A stretch of DNA of 64,000 nt from an uncultured Bacteroides sp. (GTDB lineage Bacteria; Bacteroidota; Bacteroidia; Bacteroidales; Bacteroidaceae): contig NZ_OY782493.1 of NCBI RefSeq assembly GCF_963677715.1, positions 372,001 to 436,000 on the forward strand. The letters are read 5' to 3'. A program made the translations under genes and the position numbers. Under the pieces are notes generated by a model, which was given only the letters and a program-made list of their open reading frames with translations, had not been told where the DNA came from and searched no databases. Shown one piece after another: positions 63,707-64,000 of the stretch; the first letter of the stretch is position 1, and each line of letters starts with the position of its first letter.

Positions 63707-64000
63707 ATGGCTGGTTATATATCGGATGATACTAGAAAAGTGACGACTCATCGCCTGATTGAAATGAAGCAGAGAGGCGAAAAAATATCTATGCTTACCT
63801 CGTACGACTATACCACTGCTAAGATAGTAGATGGTGCAGGCATTGACGTGATTCTGGTGGGCGACTCCGCATCCAACGTGATGGCGGGCAACGTGACTAC
63901 TCTTCCTATTACGCTTGATCAAATGATTTATCATGGTAAATCAGTGGTGCGTGCTGTGAATCGTGCCATGGTGGTGGTAGATATGCCGTTTGGTTCTTAT
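63707..64000 (+). CDS. panB: 3-methyl-2-oxobutanoate hydroxymethyltransferase, 5' part
   Basis: The first 98 codons; the gene runs off the right edge. It makes ketopantoate for pantothenate/Co[21 protein letters not shown], then [14 protein letters not shown] (metal-binding Asp) and [11 protein letters not shown] are diagnostic PanB motifs. An 18-residue N-terminal extension precedes the core. A promoter lies just upstream. Confidence 0.95.
   Translation, partial: MAGYISDDTRKVTTHRLIEMKQRGEKISMLTSYDYTTAKIVDGAGIDVILVGDSASNVMAGNVTTLPITLDQMIYHGKSVVRAVNRAMVVVDMPFGSY

Noticed and set aside
1..64000. CRISPR arrays, tRNA or rRNA genes, prophage, complete insertion sequences
   Set aside because: Looked for by eye on both strands; no spaced direct repeats, no cloverleaf I could support and no transposase or integrase.

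Overview
The window looks like a chromosomal segment of a Bacteroides-type bacterium (order Bacteroidales). The gene families and operon shapes are typical of that group: type III glutamine synthetase, LL-diaminopimelate aminotransferase, a trp operon ordered B-E-G-D-C-F-A, a LruC-domain lipoprotein and AddAB-like proteins. Many genes are preceded by the Bacteroides sigma-ABfr -7 element TAnnTTTG, sometimes with TTTG 19 bp upstream. There are no rRNAs, recognisable tRNAs, CRISPR arrays or transposases. The DNA is almost all core metabolism, with a few small accessory or regulatory islands.

Layout. At 0.2-2.3 kb a flavodoxin gene diverges from a two-gene unit: a RIC/YtfE-like di-iron protein and a LuxR-type regulator with a degenerate receiver. 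The gap between them holds repeated palindromic sites. At 2.3-9 kb are phosphoglycerate mutase, a four-gene surface-polysaccharide unit (response regulator, sugar-phosphate transferase with a receiver-like N-terminus, glycosyltransferase, acyltransferase) and a LruC lipoprotein. At 9.2-17.1 kb are asparaginase and the complete trp operon. The trp operon is preceded by a promoter, a 20-codon leader peptide with tandem Trp codons, and an intrinsic terminator, which is a classical attenuator layout.

At 17.3-20.5 kb are an iron-dependent alcohol dehydrogenase, a HdeD-like membrane protein and a 1.4-kb non-coding stretch. That stretch contains a 581-bp element bounded by 37-bp inverted repeats. 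From 20.5 to 45.2 kb lies a large nitrogen-assimilation region: glnN, amt, a P-II gene, a putative porin, dapL, dapF, a phosphodiesterase, asnB, gltD and gltB on the minus strand, then glmS, a PurF-like gene, carA and carB on the plus strand. It gathers ammonium uptake, glutamine/glutamate synthesis and five glutamine-dependent amidotransferase systems. The carB end carries an unusually long, near-perfect hairpin.

At 45.4-53.6 kb are a UDP-glucuronate decarboxylase, a REC-histidine kinase hybrid and an AddAB-like recombination pair. At 53.8-57.4 kb are a small unknown protein, methionine aminopeptidase, an exported YhcH-family protein and a uracil permease. The gap at 55.24-55.34 kb contains a consensus promoter driving a ~60-nt RNA with its own terminator, antisense to a very short SusC-leader-like reading frame; it resembles the DonS class of Bacteroides sRNAs. 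At 57.5-64 kb are hydroxylamine reductase (hcp) with a Crp/Fnr regulator and a matching palindrome, a MATE transporter, a HAD phosphatase, a type II NADH dehydrogenase and the start of panB, which runs off the window.

The RIC-like protein, Hcp and the Crp/Fnr regulator point to two separate nitrosative/oxidative-stress modules at the two ends of the window.
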